Below, in pieces: positions 14,689 through 23,456 of a stretch of DNA of 35,111 nucleotides. The first letter of the stretch is position 1. Every line of letters begins with the position of its first letter. Source of the DNA: a virus. A model generated the notes under the pieces. It was given only the letters and a program-made list of their open reading frames with translations. It did not search any database and was not told the DNA's origin. A program made the translations under genes and the position numbers. The stretch covers positions 1-35,111 of IMG/VR virus record IMGVR_UViG_3300030019_000100; one strand, 5' to 3'.

Positions 14689-15687
14689 ATGAATAAAATA
14701 CTAGTAACGTTATTTATCATGCTATTGATATTAAATATATGTGACGTATTATTTCATATTCCGAGCAAGGTAGATCAAATACAGAATGTTGTGTTTACGG
14801 CATTATTTCTTGTGTTAATTATAATAAGTAAAATAAATAATAAGATGGAAAAGAAAATAGAACTTATACCCGGTACACGGGTAACAATAGAAACAAGTGA
14901 AAACGGCAGTACTATTTCTATTTGTGAGAAAGAAACACCTAGCTACAAATTCAAGGATGGCGATTTCATATACACCGAGTATGAAGATGAAAAGTGTATC
15001 GGAATTTTAAAAGGTGATTATAAAGGTGATGATCAGCCAATTGAGCTGTATTGCGCCCTGTTCGGGATAACTACTTTGGTCGATGGTTTTAGAATTGGGG
15101 CTGAGCGTAAAAGGCATGATCGACTAGCGACTTATTCAGAGAAAAAAGAGATTTGCAAAATGTTAGAAAATCGTGGACTTTTTTGGGATTCTATTTCAAA
15201 GATAATTGCCGATATAAATCCAGTATTTAAGGTTGGCGATGTAGTAAAATATGAAACTAAAAATGGTTGGAGCAATCAATACCTTATAAAAGATTTAGCA
15301 TTGGCGATAGGGGGATCATGCTCTAAAGATGAGCTTTATAACCCCACATGTGGACTTTTATCTTTTAGAAGTGGATCATTAAATCTAAAATTAGAGGATA
15401 GTATTGGAACTAATAGTTTCTTTAAATTAATGGAAGAAAAAGGCGTTAAATTCAATCCTGAAAGCGGGGAAGTTGAAAAAATCAGATGGGATCTAAAAAA
15501 TGGCGACCATTATTATTACGTTTCATCATCTGGTGAAATTTCAGACACTATGTATACCGAAAATTGCGAAGCTGATAAAATCAGAATCTCAATAGGTAAT
15601 TTTTTCAAAAGGCACATACAAGCCATATCTGCTTCTAGGAAATTTAAGAAGCTATTCGCTGAAATTCAGGCAGAGTTATACAAATAA
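14689..15687 (+). CDS. Hypothetical protein, possible membrane anchor plus soluble domain
   Basis: 332 residues from ATG 14689. Two hydrophobic helices (about 4-22 and 28-47: ILVTLFIMLLILNICDVLF, VVFTALFLVLIIISK) precede a soluble region beginning MEKKIELIPGTRV. An internal ATG at 14845 would give a soluble 280-residue form; since similar Bacteroides proteins begin at that point, both starts deserve consideration. The soluble part has repeated 'FKVGDVVKYE' and 'FKDGDFIYTEYED' barrel-like segments. Function unknown. Confidence 0.5.
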   Translation: MNKILVTLFIMLLILNICDVLFHIPSKVDQIQNVVFTALFLVLIIISKINNKMEKKIELIPGTRVTIETSENGSTISICEKETPSYKFKDGDFIYTEYEDEKCIGILKGDYKGDDQPIELYCALFGITTLVDGFRIGAERKRHDRLATYSEKKEICKMLENRGLFWDSISKIIADINPVFKVGDVVKYETKNGWSNQYLIKDLALAIGGSCSKDELYNPTCGLLSFRSGSLNLKLEDSIGTNSFFKLMEEKGVKFNPESGEVEKIRWDLKNGDHYYYVSSSGEISDTMYTENCEADKIRISIGNFFKRHIQAISASRKFKKLFAEIQAELYK

Positions 15688-15692
15688 ATGCC

Positions 15693-16484
15693 ATGGACGG
15701 AGGATGGATAAAAATACACAGGAAAATACTAGATTGGGAGTGGTACGCTACTCCCAACATGGTACAAGTTTTTTTGCATTGTCTTTTTTCTGCAAATTAT
15801 GAAGATCGAATTTGGCATGGAATTAAAATTGAAAGAGGTTCATTTATTACATCAATAGGTGAAATAGGACAAAAGACTGGTCTATCTGTGCGACAAACAA
15901 GAACTTGTATTTCGCGTTTGAAAACGACAAGCGAGTTGACAATCAAAACGACAAACAAATACTCTATTGTAACTGTCTGTAAGTATGTCGATTATCAACT
16001 TTCAGAAAGTTTTAGCGACAAGCAAAACGACAAGCAAACCGTCACTCAAACGACAAACAAAAACAGCGTTGAGCGACAACAACTAAAGAATATATATAAT
16101 AATAAAGAAACTAAAGAAACTAATAAAGAAACTAGCTCTATCGAGCTAGTAAAGAAAAACGCATCTGTCGATGCTACTCTCGCTCGCTCTAAAATTTTTT
16201 ATGATTCGCTTACTCCATTCGTTCCAATCTACGGAAAAGAAATGGTCCGTGACTTTTACAACTGGTGGAGCGAAATGAATAAGTCGAAAACTAAAATGAA
16301 TTTTGAGTATCAAAAAACATGGGATGTTGAACGCCGTCTTCGGACGTGGGAAAAAAGAGAAAAACAGTATGGGAGAAATAATAAACCAACGGCAGGATCT
16401 AACAACAACGCCTCTGCCGCAAACAAAGCAGCAAGTCGTCGCGATCTTGAAGCAGCAGCCGACAGAATTCTGGGCGAGCCTTAA
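15693..16484 (+). CDS. Replication-type winged-helix protein
   Basis: 263 residues. The N-terminal part (GWIKIHRKILDWEWYATPNMVQVFLHCL ... GSFITSIGEIGQKTGLSVRQTRTCISRLK) is the 'W-x-K-x-x-R' winged-helix region found in phage replication initiators or replisome organisers (DnaD/DnaT-like). A polar linker (about 110-150) leads to a C-terminal helical part ending in a low-complexity Asn/Ala tail. It is probably the origin-binding or helicase-loading protein. The last 116 bases overlap the next gene in another frame. Confidence 0.65.
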   Translation: MDGGWIKIHRKILDWEWYATPNMVQVFLHCLFSANYEDRIWHGIKIERGSFITSIGEIGQKTGLSVRQTRTCISRLKTTSELTIKTTNKYSIVTVCKYVDYQLSESFSDKQNDKQTVTQTTNKNSVERQQLKNIYNNKETKETNKETSSIELVKKNASVDATLARSKIFYDSLTPFVPIYGKEMVRDFYNWWSEMNKSKTKMNFEYQKTWDVERRLRTWEKREKQYGRNNKPTAGSNNNASAANKAASRRDLEAAADRILGEP

Positions 16485-17052
16485 TCCTGCAACGGTAGAA
16501 GATTGCTTCAATCCTGAATTGCCTAGTATTGCAAATATAACTTCAGAGATTGGCGAAGTTAAAATGATCGCCTTGATGGTTAAGTGGATTAACTCTTTCG
16601 TGAATTTCTACTCATCGAACGGTACGATGGATGCGTATCAGATTGGCGACACTATCAGCCTAATTCGTGAAGAGTACCCGCATTATACGCCGATGGACTT
16701 CAAGCTTTTCTTCAAAATGGCTAAAAAGGGCTACTTTGGGCAAATTTACGGCAGGATGGACGGAGAAGTGATAATGCAATGGCTTCGAAAATACGACACG
16801 CATAGAGATACCGCCGCACAGGATATTAGCATCAACGAAGCTAAATTACTTGAAAACGCAAAAAAAGCAGAGGATGGGGCTGTATCCTACGAGGAGTATT
16901 TGACTTTGCAGAAAGAAAAAGCACGTAGGGGTGATTTGCTTGCCGCTGAGGCTATTTTGAATGCCGAAACTAACAAGTCTTTGTTTAAGCAAAAAACAAG
17001 CCCGCAAAACGAACGAAAACAAGTCATTCGTGGGAATATTTACGAGAAATGA
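16369..17052 (+). CDS. DUF6633-like phage protein
   Basis: 227 residues from the ATG at 16369 (MGEIINQRQDL). The core (IGEVKMIALMVKWINSFVNFY ... DTISLIREEYPHYTPMDFKLFFKMAKKGYFGQIYGRMDGEVIMQWLRKY) fits a Bacteroidetes phage family I recall as DUF6633. By position after a replication initiator it may load the replicative helicase. The rest is charged helices. An earlier ATG at 16303 would extend the overlap with the upstream gene and is less likely. Confidence 0.6.
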   Translation: MGEIINQRQDLTTTPLPQTKQQVVAILKQQPTEFWASLNPATVEDCFNPELPSIANITSEIGEVKMIALMVKWINSFVNFYSSNGTMDAYQIGDTISLIREEYPHYTPMDFKLFFKMAKKGYFGQIYGRMDGEVIMQWLRKYDTHRDTAAQDISINEAKLLENAKKAEDGAVSYEEYLTLQKEKARRGDLLAAEAILNAETNKSLFKQKTSPQNERKQVIRGNIYEK

Positions 17053-17231
17053 AAATAACAATCTACTGGAGAACCACCAATCAGGAAGATATTAAGCGAA
17101 TAAGAGAGAAATTCAATCTCCCAAACTATACTTCGATAAACGGAGAAACACCGTGCGAGGTTAGCGATTCGGATTTTCCGCTGTTGAAAGAAACTGAAAA
17201 AAGGGGCTTCATACAAATTAGAAAAAAGTAA
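17049..17231 (+). CDS. Small hypothetical protein
   Basis: 60 residues (MKITIYWRTTNQEDIKRIREKF...), alpha-beta, not recognised. ATGA-coupled to the preceding gene and 4 bases before the next start; part of the early operon. Confidence 0.5.
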   Translation: MKITIYWRTTNQEDIKRIREKFNLPNYTSINGETPCEVSDSDFPLLKETEKRGFIQIRKK

Positions 17232-17235
17232 AACA

Positions 17236-17562
17236 ATGAAAATAAGAAACAATGATTTACGGCACAAGTCGATTGATATTGATATATCTGATTGCGTTAC
17301 AGTAAGTTTACATAAAGAAGAATACGATGAGTTAGTTCGTCTTTTATTGCCGGAAATGAAACAAGAAATTAAAGCTGCAATATCTCTTACAAGAAATGTT
17401 TATAAACGGCGCGAGGAGTGTAGGCAATTATTAGATGAAATTAGAGGAGTATTCTACAATTGCAATGATCCTTGGTGTAGTCTTAAAGATATTAAAGAAA
17501 TTAGTGAAGAAGAATTAGAAAAGATTCTAGACAAGCACAGTGATTTATTAGGATTTGATTAA
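17236..17562 (+). CDS. Hypothetical protein
   Basis: 108 residues, mostly helical and acidic (ISEEELEKILDKHSD). No motif recognised. Its stop overlaps the next start by one base (TAATG). Confidence 0.5.
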   Translation: MKIRNNDLRHKSIDIDISDCVTVSLHKEEYDELVRLLLPEMKQEIKAAISLTRNVYKRREECRQLLDEIRGVFYNCNDPWCSLKDIKEISEEELEKILDKHSDLLGFD

Positions 17563-17882
17563 TGCAAGTAATTATGAAACAAGAAGTTTATAGATACCAA
17601 TTAAGAACAATAAATAATGGTTGGTTGGGTGATGTTATTTTAACTAGTGATGGATGTTTTTTCGCTAGAACCGATTGGGGTAATTTCAATTATCATTGGG
17701 ACAGCGCGGGAGATATTAGAGAGTTTATTTTAAGAATTGATGGATGTTATTTTAGTGGTAAAATGCTAATAAGCACAGATGAAAGGAGTAAGAAATTAGA
17801 GATGAAGTGCTATAAATTTTCCGAAAAGATTCTTCCAGCATTGAAAGAGGCGATTAAAAAAGAATTGGAGTCGGAAGCATGA
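17562..17882 (+). CDS. Hypothetical protein
   Basis: 106 residues; a beta-rich first half (WLGDVILTSDGCFFARTDWGNFNYHW) and a helical C-terminus. An internal ATG at 17574 (MKQEVYRYQ) lies in the favoured 'attATG' context and is an alternative start. Overlaps the next gene by ATGA. Function unknown. Confidence 0.5.
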   Translation: MQVIMKQEVYRYQLRTINNGWLGDVILTSDGCFFARTDWGNFNYHWDSAGDIREFILRIDGCYFSGKMLISTDERSKKLEMKCYKFSEKILPALKEAIKKELESEA

Positions 17883-18106
17883 GAAAGCCACGTAAACCAG
17901 ACGAGGTGGAGCGCAAGCCCGACTTGTCTGAGGGGAAATCCGACATCTCCGAAATTATAAAGAAGCGGAAAGATGCTGAAAAAAATCTCGTTTCATTTCG
18001 AATTAACGCTAGCACCGTAATTTTGGTTGATCCTAAAAAGGCAAATGAAGAATACAGGAAAAAAAGCATTCAGAAGTTGAAATTAGCAAATACAAAGAAA
18101 TTATGA
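17879..18106 (+). CDS. Small basic protein
   Basis: 75 residues, rich in Lys/Arg with a disordered N-terminus (RKPRKPDEVERKPD). LVSFRINASTVILVDPKKANEEYRKKS could be a short ribbon-helix-helix-like or nucleic-acid-binding segment; not secure. ATGA overlaps on both sides. Confidence 0.45.
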   Translation: MRKPRKPDEVERKPDLSEGKSDISEIIKKRKDAEKNLVSFRINASTVILVDPKKANEEYRKKSIQKLKLANTKKL

Positions 18107-18648
18107 AAAGAATAAATTTCAAAAAGACGGCTAGATTGCAGAATGTAGCCTCATGTGATGACTTGAAGATAAAGCTTCATTATATCCATTTTGAAAAGGG
18201 CTTTGCCATAGCATCAAATGGATCAGTACTAGTTAAGATTAAGATTTCAGAGATAAGTTCTCTTAGTGAGGAGCAAATACAAGCACTTGATGGAAAGAGC
18301 CTATACAAGAGCTCTTACGCTTCTATACTTAAGTATAATTATATTCTCGTTGAAGAAGACGGAATTATTGCTTATAACGATCCGCTTGCTAAAGTTAAGT
18401 TTATGTTTTCAGATGAGGAATACGTAGATTGGGAAAAAGTTTTTAATGAAAAATTGAAATCAAAAAACATTCCTACAGAACGTATTTTTTTCGATCCTAA
18501 ATTGTTAGCTAACGTAATGAGCTGCGTTGATTCTACATTCGTTCGGATGACCCACAAAGGCGGAGATCATGATAGCGCGTTCCATATCACATTTTCAGAT
18601 TTGGAGAGCGAAGCTGTTTTGATGGGTGCGTTTGATGATAAATATTAA
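18103..18648 (+). CDS. Possible sliding-clamp-like protein
   Basis: 181 residues. FEKGFAIASNGSVLVKIKI and the C-terminal beta run ending AVLMGAFDDKY are reminiscent of the short DnaN-like clamp proteins of Bacteroidetes phages (a 'tDGhrl'-like strand followed by late 'LLMP'-like ending). The protein is about half the length of a bacterial clamp. Its place between replication genes fits. Only a structure prediction would settle this. Confidence 0.4.
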   Translation: MKRINFKKTARLQNVASCDDLKIKLHYIHFEKGFAIASNGSVLVKIKISEISSLSEEQIQALDGKSLYKSSYASILKYNYILVEEDGIIAYNDPLAKVKFMFSDEEYVDWEKVFNEKLKSKNIPTERIFFDPKLLANVMSCVDSTFVRMTHKGGDHDSAFHITFSDLESEAVLMGAFDDKY

Positions 18649-18656
18649 AAAGAACT

Positions 18657-19079
18657 ATGAAAGCAACAGAAATTTTTAAGCAAACCATCAAGTCGTATCT
18701 TGATAAGAGAGCTAAAGAGGACGAAATGTTCTCTAAAAAATACTCCAACCCCCAAAAAAGTATTGATGAATGTGTAAACTTCATTTTCCAAGAAGTCCAG
18801 AAAAGCGGTTGTTGTGGATTTTCCGATGACGAAGTATTTGGAATGGCGGTACACTATTACGATGAGGCCAAAATCAAAGTAATAGAGAAAAGCAGATGTA
18901 GTGTGGTTGTTAACCACGTTGTCGAAATTTCAGAATTAGACAAAGCAGAGGCAAAGCAGGAAGCTATAAAGAAGTACCAAGAACTCTGTTTGTACGATTT
19001 AAAAGAAAAGGCAAAAAAGAAAGCTAAAAAAGCTCATCCTGTTATTGCTGAACCATCACTCTTTGACCTAATGCAATGA
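18657..19079 (+). CDS. PcfK-like protein
   Basis: 140 residues; FKQTIKSYLDKRAKEDEMFSKKY, the DECVNFIFQEVQKSGCCGFSDDEVFGMAVHYYDE core and the C-terminal EPSLFDLMQ fit the PcfK-like family. The last motif looks like a clamp-binding peptide (QxxLFDL-type), which would suit the clamp-like neighbour upstream. ATGA-coupled to the PcfJ-like gene, its usual partner. Function unknown despite the plasmid-conjugation name. Confidence 0.8.
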   Translation: MKATEIFKQTIKSYLDKRAKEDEMFSKKYSNPQKSIDECVNFIFQEVQKSGCCGFSDDEVFGMAVHYYDEAKIKVIEKSRCSVVVNHVVEISELDKAEAKQEAIKKYQELCLYDLKEKAKKKAKKAHPVIAEPSLFDLMQ

Positions 19080-20362
19080 AACCAAAAACGAAGTTACAAA
19101 AGCAGGTAGCTGAACTGAGTGCTAAACTACCTGCTCTCACTGACAAACAGCGAGATTGGGGCATAGACCACTGTTTTGAGAAGATAGGTTATCTTAGAAA
19201 GAAATCTGTTTGGTGTACAGAGTGTGGAAAGACATGGGAACCTGAAGAAGGATCATTAGTTATTCAGCTTACTAGTGCCGTTTGTCCGCATTGTGGAAAT
19301 CAGCTAAAAATAGAACTTGGCAGAAAGCGGAAGGATGAATACAGAGAGTATTATACCGTCATTACTACGTTTCATGGATTTCAAATACTTCGTAATTACG
19401 TAGTTCAAAAGAACTGCAAAGTTGGATATCCGGCTAACTATGAAATAAATGAAGCTGTTCAGAATTGGATAACCTCAGAAGGAAAGGATATATCAATGGC
19501 TCGTTCTACCGCAATGAATTATTTCTATTTTTATCTCTGGAATTGGAATTCACCAATGGAAATTCGCACCACATCAACAAATACGACAAAATATAATATC
19601 TATGCTAAACACATATATCCAATGCGCCGTTATATCCCGAACTTAGTCCGTAACGGATTCAAAGGCTACTTTCATGACGTTTCACCTCTTAGCCTTTTTA
19701 AGATGCTTCTTACTAATCCGAAAGCAGAAACATTACTCAAAGCTAAACAGTATAGCTTGCTCCTTTACATGAAAGGGTACGAACATATTATCTCGAAGTT
19801 TTGGCCTTCAATAAGGATTTGCATTCGAAATAATTACATAGTTAAAGATGCTTCGATTTGGGTTGATTATATGAACTTTCTTGACTATTTCCATCTCGAC
19901 ATCAATAATCCGAAATATGTTTGCCCGGCTAACTTAGAAGAGGAGCATGACAAACTGCTAAAACGCAAACGTCGGATTACAGAAAAAGAAGAACTCGAGC
20001 GGCGATGTAAGGAGGCTCTCAAGTGGGAGGAAGAATACCGAAAGCAGAAAAGCAAATTCTTTGGATTGTGCTTCGGTGACGATAATATCATTTTTTCAGT
20101 TCTCCAGAGCGTAAAGGAATTTGCAGAAGAGGGAACATTCATGCACCATTGTGTTTTTGAAGCGGAATATTTCAAGAAGCCGGATTCTCTCATCTTATCG
20201 GCTAAAACAAAAGCCGGTGAAAGGGTAGAAACTATTGAGCTTTCATTGAGAACATTCGAGATAATACAGAGCAGAGGATCTTGCAACAAGAATACTCCTT
20301 TTCATGATGAGATTTTAAATCTAGTGAAACAAAATATCAACCTCATAAAAAAGGCTGCATAA
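19076..20362 (+). CDS. PcfJ-like protein with zinc ribbon
   Basis: 428 residues. An N-terminal zinc ribbon (CTECG, CPHCG) is followed by the long helical PcfJ-like region with GTFMHHCVFEAEYFKKPDSLILSAKT and RGSCNKNTPF near the C-terminus, conserved motifs of this family. Always found with PcfK in Bacteroides phages and conjugative plasmids as I recall; the activity is not established. The MHHC and RGxxN motifs might form an active site. Confidence 0.8.
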   Translation: MKPKTKLQKQVAELSAKLPALTDKQRDWGIDHCFEKIGYLRKKSVWCTECGKTWEPEEGSLVIQLTSAVCPHCGNQLKIELGRKRKDEYREYYTVITTFHGFQILRNYVVQKNCKVGYPANYEINEAVQNWITSEGKDISMARSTAMNYFYFYLWNWNSPMEIRTTSTNTTKYNIYAKHIYPMRRYIPNLVRNGFKGYFHDVSPLSLFKMLLTNPKAETLLKAKQYSLLLYMKGYEHIISKFWPSIRICIRNNYIVKDASIWVDYMNFLDYFHLDINNPKYVCPANLEEEHDKLLKRKRRITEKEELERRCKEALKWEEEYRKQKSKFFGLCFGDDNIIFSVLQSVKEFAEEGTFMHHCVFEAEYFKKPDSLILSAKTKAGERVETIELSLRTFEIIQSRGSCNKNTPFHDEILNLVKQNINLIKKAA

Positions 20363-20379
20363 CGACAATTTTAAAAACA

Positions 20380-20410
20380 TACCTGATATCGGTAATGCCG
20401 AGGGCAGGTA
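20380..20410 (+). promoter_or_regulatory. Leader hairpin between PcfJ and the next gene
   Basis: TACCTG/CAGGTA encloses an inner CGG-TAATG-CCG hairpin and is followed by an A-rich leader to the ATG at 20433. The inner CGGYAWTRCCG-like stem resembles the leader hairpins at 25719 and 28608. Possibly an attenuator or RNA-processing site. Confidence 0.4.
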
Positions 20411-20432
20411 AAAAACTAACAAATAAATAATC

Positions 20433-20780
20433 ATGAAAATAAAAATAATATCTCCACTAAAAGATAAATTATTTGTCACATTAGGATCTTCAGGATACTT
20501 GTTTTTCAGTACCGAACTAGTAGATGAACTTGGTATAAAAGAGGGGCGATGGATTATACTAGGCCAAGGAGAAAATGGTAATTTATATATAAAGCCAGTT
20601 GACAAAGATAATATTTCAGCATTCAAAATATACAAAAGGAAAAATGGAAAATGTTCTGTTTTCTCAATTAATGTAAAAAATGTTTTGAAACAATTCAATA
20701 TTGAGGTTAATAAGACACAGCGATATGAGATAGAAGGAATGGAAGATGGATTTTATAAAACAGATTTAATTCTAGAATAA
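20433..20780 (+). CDS. Hypothetical beta-rich protein
   Basis: 115 residues. ELVDELGIKEGRWIILGQGENGNLYIKP looks like a small beta-barrel, AbrB-like in outline but not convincing. Not recognised. It is the first gene after the leader hairpin. Confidence 0.5.
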   Translation: MKIKIISPLKDKLFVTLGSSGYLFFSTELVDELGIKEGRWIILGQGENGNLYIKPVDKDNISAFKIYKRKNGKCSVFSINVKNVLKQFNIEVNKTQRYEIEGMEDGFYKTDLILE

Positions 20781-20785
20781 TAATT

Positions 20786-21349
20786 ATGGATTTCAAATTA
20801 ATAAACGAACTAGCAAAAGAGGTTCACAAAAATGCTGTTGTAAAAGGATTTTGTGAGAACACGCCGAGTGAAGAACACTTTCTGTGTTTAGTAGTATCAG
20901 AACTAATGGAAGCTGTGGAAGCGGATAGGAAATGCAATCACGCAGATATGGATTTTTTCAACAGAGTTATGAGTGTCTATATTCCAGAAATTGGTTCTGA
21001 AGAACTTTATTTTAAAAGATGCTTTGATGAGTATGTTAAAGACACGGTTGAAGATGAATTGAGTGATGCATTTATTCGGCTCCTAGACTTAGCAGGAGCA
21101 AAAGAATATGTTCTTGAAGGTGGTTTTATTTTTAATGAAGTCGCCAGTGAAAACTCTTTCACAGAAAATATATATCTCATTACACAAGGGACTGTATGCG
21201 GCAGTTATTCCGTAACTGGCCGTATTCAGTATCCCATTCTAAATATAATGAAACTGGCTGAAATAATCGGATTTAACCTTGAATGGCACGTGCGGCAGAA
21301 GATGCGATACAACGCACTTCGTGAATACAAACACGGAAAGGCGTATTAG
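20786..21349 (+). CDS. MazG-like nucleotide pyrophosphohydrolase
   Basis: 187 residues. All-alpha NTP-PPase features: the metal-binding ExxE helix SELMEAVEADRK (38-49), the second VEDELSDAFIRLLDLAG helix, and the C-terminal LEWHVRQKMRYNALREYKHGKAY. These enzymes hydrolyse NTPs or dNTPs, or (p)ppGpp-related nucleotides, and are common in phages. Here it neighbours PP-loop and ASCH genes. It ends with a natural TAG two bases before the next gene. Confidence 0.75.
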   Translation: MDFKLINELAKEVHKNAVVKGFCENTPSEEHFLCLVVSELMEAVEADRKCNHADMDFFNRVMSVYIPEIGSEELYFKRCFDEYVKDTVEDELSDAFIRLLDLAGAKEYVLEGGFIFNEVASENSFTENIYLITQGTVCGSYSVTGRIQYPILNIMKLAEIIGFNLEWHVRQKMRYNALREYKHGKAY

Positions 21350-21351
21350 AC

Positions 21352-21567
21352 ATGGGCAGTAAAATACTTGTTCCAAAGCAGTATGTAATCCCTCATCTTT
21401 ATAAAGTTTATCTATTATATCGTGCAGGTGTTATTTCGTTTGAGAGCTTAATGAGCTTGATAAGAGAAGCTGCGGATTATCTGTGTGTAACGGATGAAAG
21501 TATTGCGGATGAGTTGATAGAAATTTACAATAAATCAGTTGTTCGGAAATCACGAACAGATAAATAA
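21352..21567 (+). CDS. Small hypothetical protein
   Basis: 71 residues, helical, MGSKILVPKQYVIPHLYKVYLLYRAG..., not recognised. Situated between MazG-like and PP-loop genes in the same operon. Confidence 0.5.
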   Translation: MGSKILVPKQYVIPHLYKVYLLYRAGVISFESLMSLIREAADYLCVTDESIADELIEIYNKSVVRKSRTDK

Positions 21568-21575
21568 TATTAAGT

Positions 21576-22421
21576 ATGTTAAAAGATAAAATTGAATATT
21601 CTATATCCCTACTTAAAAAAGCTGAAAAATTAGCACTAACTATGTCCGATAAAGGTTTTTATTTAGCATTTAGCGGGGGTAAGGACAGCCAATGTCTTTA
21701 TCACATCGCTAAAATGGCAGGCGTTAAATTTGAGGCTCATTTCAGTTTAACGACATTTGACCCACCCGAATTAGTCCATTTCATAAAAGATAATTATCCC
21801 GATGTAATTATCGAGAGGCCGCCCCTTTCTTTTCTACAGTTATGCATAAAAAAGAAAATGCTACCAACCATGAGAGTTAGATTTTGTTGCGCTGTATTAA
21901 AAGAGCAGGGCGGCGCAGGAACAGTTACGCTAATAGGGATTAGGAATCAGGAAAGCGCAAGAAGATCAGGCAGGAAAGAGGTCGAAACAAAAGGGGGTAA
22001 ATTTGTTGGCACATTAGACCAGTTCAATCGATACAAAGAAACCGAGATAAATTGCGTAAAAGGTAAAGATAAAATACTTATATCCCCTATAATTAGCTGG
22101 ACAAATAACGATGTTTGGACTTTCATTCGATCAAATAAGATACCGTATTGTAAATTGTACGATGAGGGATATACTCGAATAGGATGTTTGTTTTGCCCAA
22201 TGAGTAGCCTTAAATCTATTCGAAGGGATGAAATTCGTTTTCCAAAATACAAGATTGCATTGATAAAAACCATAGACAAAATGCTGAAAAATGGTTGTTA
22301 TAGTGATTTATCAGATCAATTTGAAAATTTAACGGCAAACGATCTTTATGAGGCCTGGATTTCAAAAGAAAAATTAGTAGGCTTTTTGACAAAAAAAAGA
22401 GATCAATTTAATATTTTTTAG
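21576..22421 (+). CDS. PP-loop protein of the PAPS reductase/DndC type (copy 1)
   Basis: 281 residues. SGGKDS (about 31-36) is the PP-loop for ATP or adenylyl-sulfate binding. RVRFCCAVLKE, RNQESARRS and RIGCLFCPMSS supply family-typical Cys and Arg clusters. Members include PAPS reductase, DndC (DNA phosphorothioation) and many phage proteins of unknown substrate. The paired cysteines are compatible with an iron-sulfur or redox site. Followed one base later by an ASCH-domain gene. The stop is TAG. Confidence 0.8.
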   Translation: MLKDKIEYSISLLKKAEKLALTMSDKGFYLAFSGGKDSQCLYHIAKMAGVKFEAHFSLTTFDPPELVHFIKDNYPDVIIERPPLSFLQLCIKKKMLPTMRVRFCCAVLKEQGGAGTVTLIGIRNQESARRSGRKEVETKGGKFVGTLDQFNRYKETEINCVKGKDKILISPIISWTNNDVWTFIRSNKIPYCKLYDEGYTRIGCLFCPMSSLKSIRRDEIRFPKYKIALIKTIDKMLKNGCYSDLSDQFENLTANDLYEAWISKEKLVGFLTKKRDQFNIF

Positions 22422-22422
22422 A

Positions 22423-23061
22423 ATGACTAAAAAAATACTTTTTAACGATAGATACGGCCTCACAGAAGCGGTACTATCAGGTAAAAAAACGCAAACGCGT
22501 AGAATGATAAATGTACCTAGGACTTTCAAGGGAGTATATGTAAGCGGTTTTAGGCTTGCTAGGAATCAATTAGGTGACTATTATTCTTATTTAATTGACG
22601 AGAACGAATTTGAGATTGAAGGATCTTATTTAAAACCTCAATACGGGGTTGGCGAAATAGTCGCTATTGCACAGAGTTATAAAGAAATAGATGATAAAGA
22701 AGATTATAATTCTATTTATTCGGGATGTCCTTTAGCTAACTCTTTCTGTAATTCTGCTGGTTGGAAGAATAAAATGTTCACCCGATCTAATGTAATGCCT
22801 CATCAAATCGAAATAACAGGCGTTCGAATAGAGAGATTACAGGACATTTCGGATGAGGATTGCATCAAAGAGGGCGTAGAATTTATGCGTACACAATGTA
22901 AGTCATTGATATATGGCTTTAAAGACTTTTTGAAAGATGTTTGGCTTTGGCGAAAAACGCCCAAAGAGGCTTATCAACTTTTAATCTCACGCATTTCAAG
23001 TAGAAAAATGTGGGATGAGAATCCTTTCGTATTCGTGTATGAATTTAAACTTGTGAAATGA
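22423..23061 (+). CDS. ASCH-domain protein (copy 1)
   Basis: 212 residues. ILFNDRYGLTEAVLSGKKTQTRRM, YGVGEIVAIAQSYKE and HQIEITGVRIERLQDISDEDCIKEGV follow the ASCH beta-barrel layout: substrate-binding Lys/Thr/Arg near the start, 'GD/GE' turn, late ISxEDxxxEG. ASCH proteins bind RNA or nucleosides; YqfB-type members hydrolyse N4-acetylcytidine. The substrate here is unknown. Directly downstream of a PP-loop gene. Confidence 0.75.
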   Translation: MTKKILFNDRYGLTEAVLSGKKTQTRRMINVPRTFKGVYVSGFRLARNQLGDYYSYLIDENEFEIEGSYLKPQYGVGEIVAIAQSYKEIDDKEDYNSIYSGCPLANSFCNSAGWKNKMFTRSNVMPHQIEITGVRIERLQDISDEDCIKEGVEFMRTQCKSLIYGFKDFLKDVWLWRKTPKEAYQLLISRISSRKMWDENPFVFVYEFKLVK

Positions 23062-23456
23062 TGGAACAGAATATTAAACAGGCCAATATAGCGACAAACA
23101 TCGCCTACATCATGGCCGATATTTCAGAGAGCGCGCTTCTCGACCTTGACAAGGCATGCAAAAATGCCGATAAGATGTTAAGGCACGAGGAGCGCAGGAA
23201 CTTCAACGCTGCAATAGCTGCATTAAAGCGACTGAAGCAGCCCGTTAAGGATTGCCCCGAATGCGTGCAGGAGGACTTCGGGGATGATTCAGATTGCATC
23301 TACCAAGTAATCAAATTACTAATAGATCGCTGCGGGGATGACAACGGGAAGCTATTTCAATTCTACAATTACATCAAGTCGTTTCCTTCAAAAATGGGGA
23401 TGGACTTAGCCGATGGAGAGAGGATCGCTTTCGGTATTAAATCGATAAAAAAATGA
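23058..23456 (+). CDS. Hypothetical protein
   Basis: 132 residues, helical, with DCPECVQEDFGDDSDC and many Ala. The DNA from about 23090 to 23300 looks more GC-rich than its neighbours, hinting at separate ancestry. ATGA-coupled on both sides. Not recognised. Confidence 0.5.
   Translation: MMEQNIKQANIATNIAYIMADISESALLDLDKACKNADKMLRHEERRNFNAAIAALKRLKQPVKDCPECVQEDFGDDSDCIYQVIKLLIDRCGDDNGKLFQFYNYIKSFPSKMGMDLADGERIAFGIKSIKK

Noticed and set aside
19885-20289. 134-codon minus-strand frame inside PcfJ
   Set aside because: Antisense shadow with low-complexity Ser/Arg composition; the plus frame matches PcfJ.
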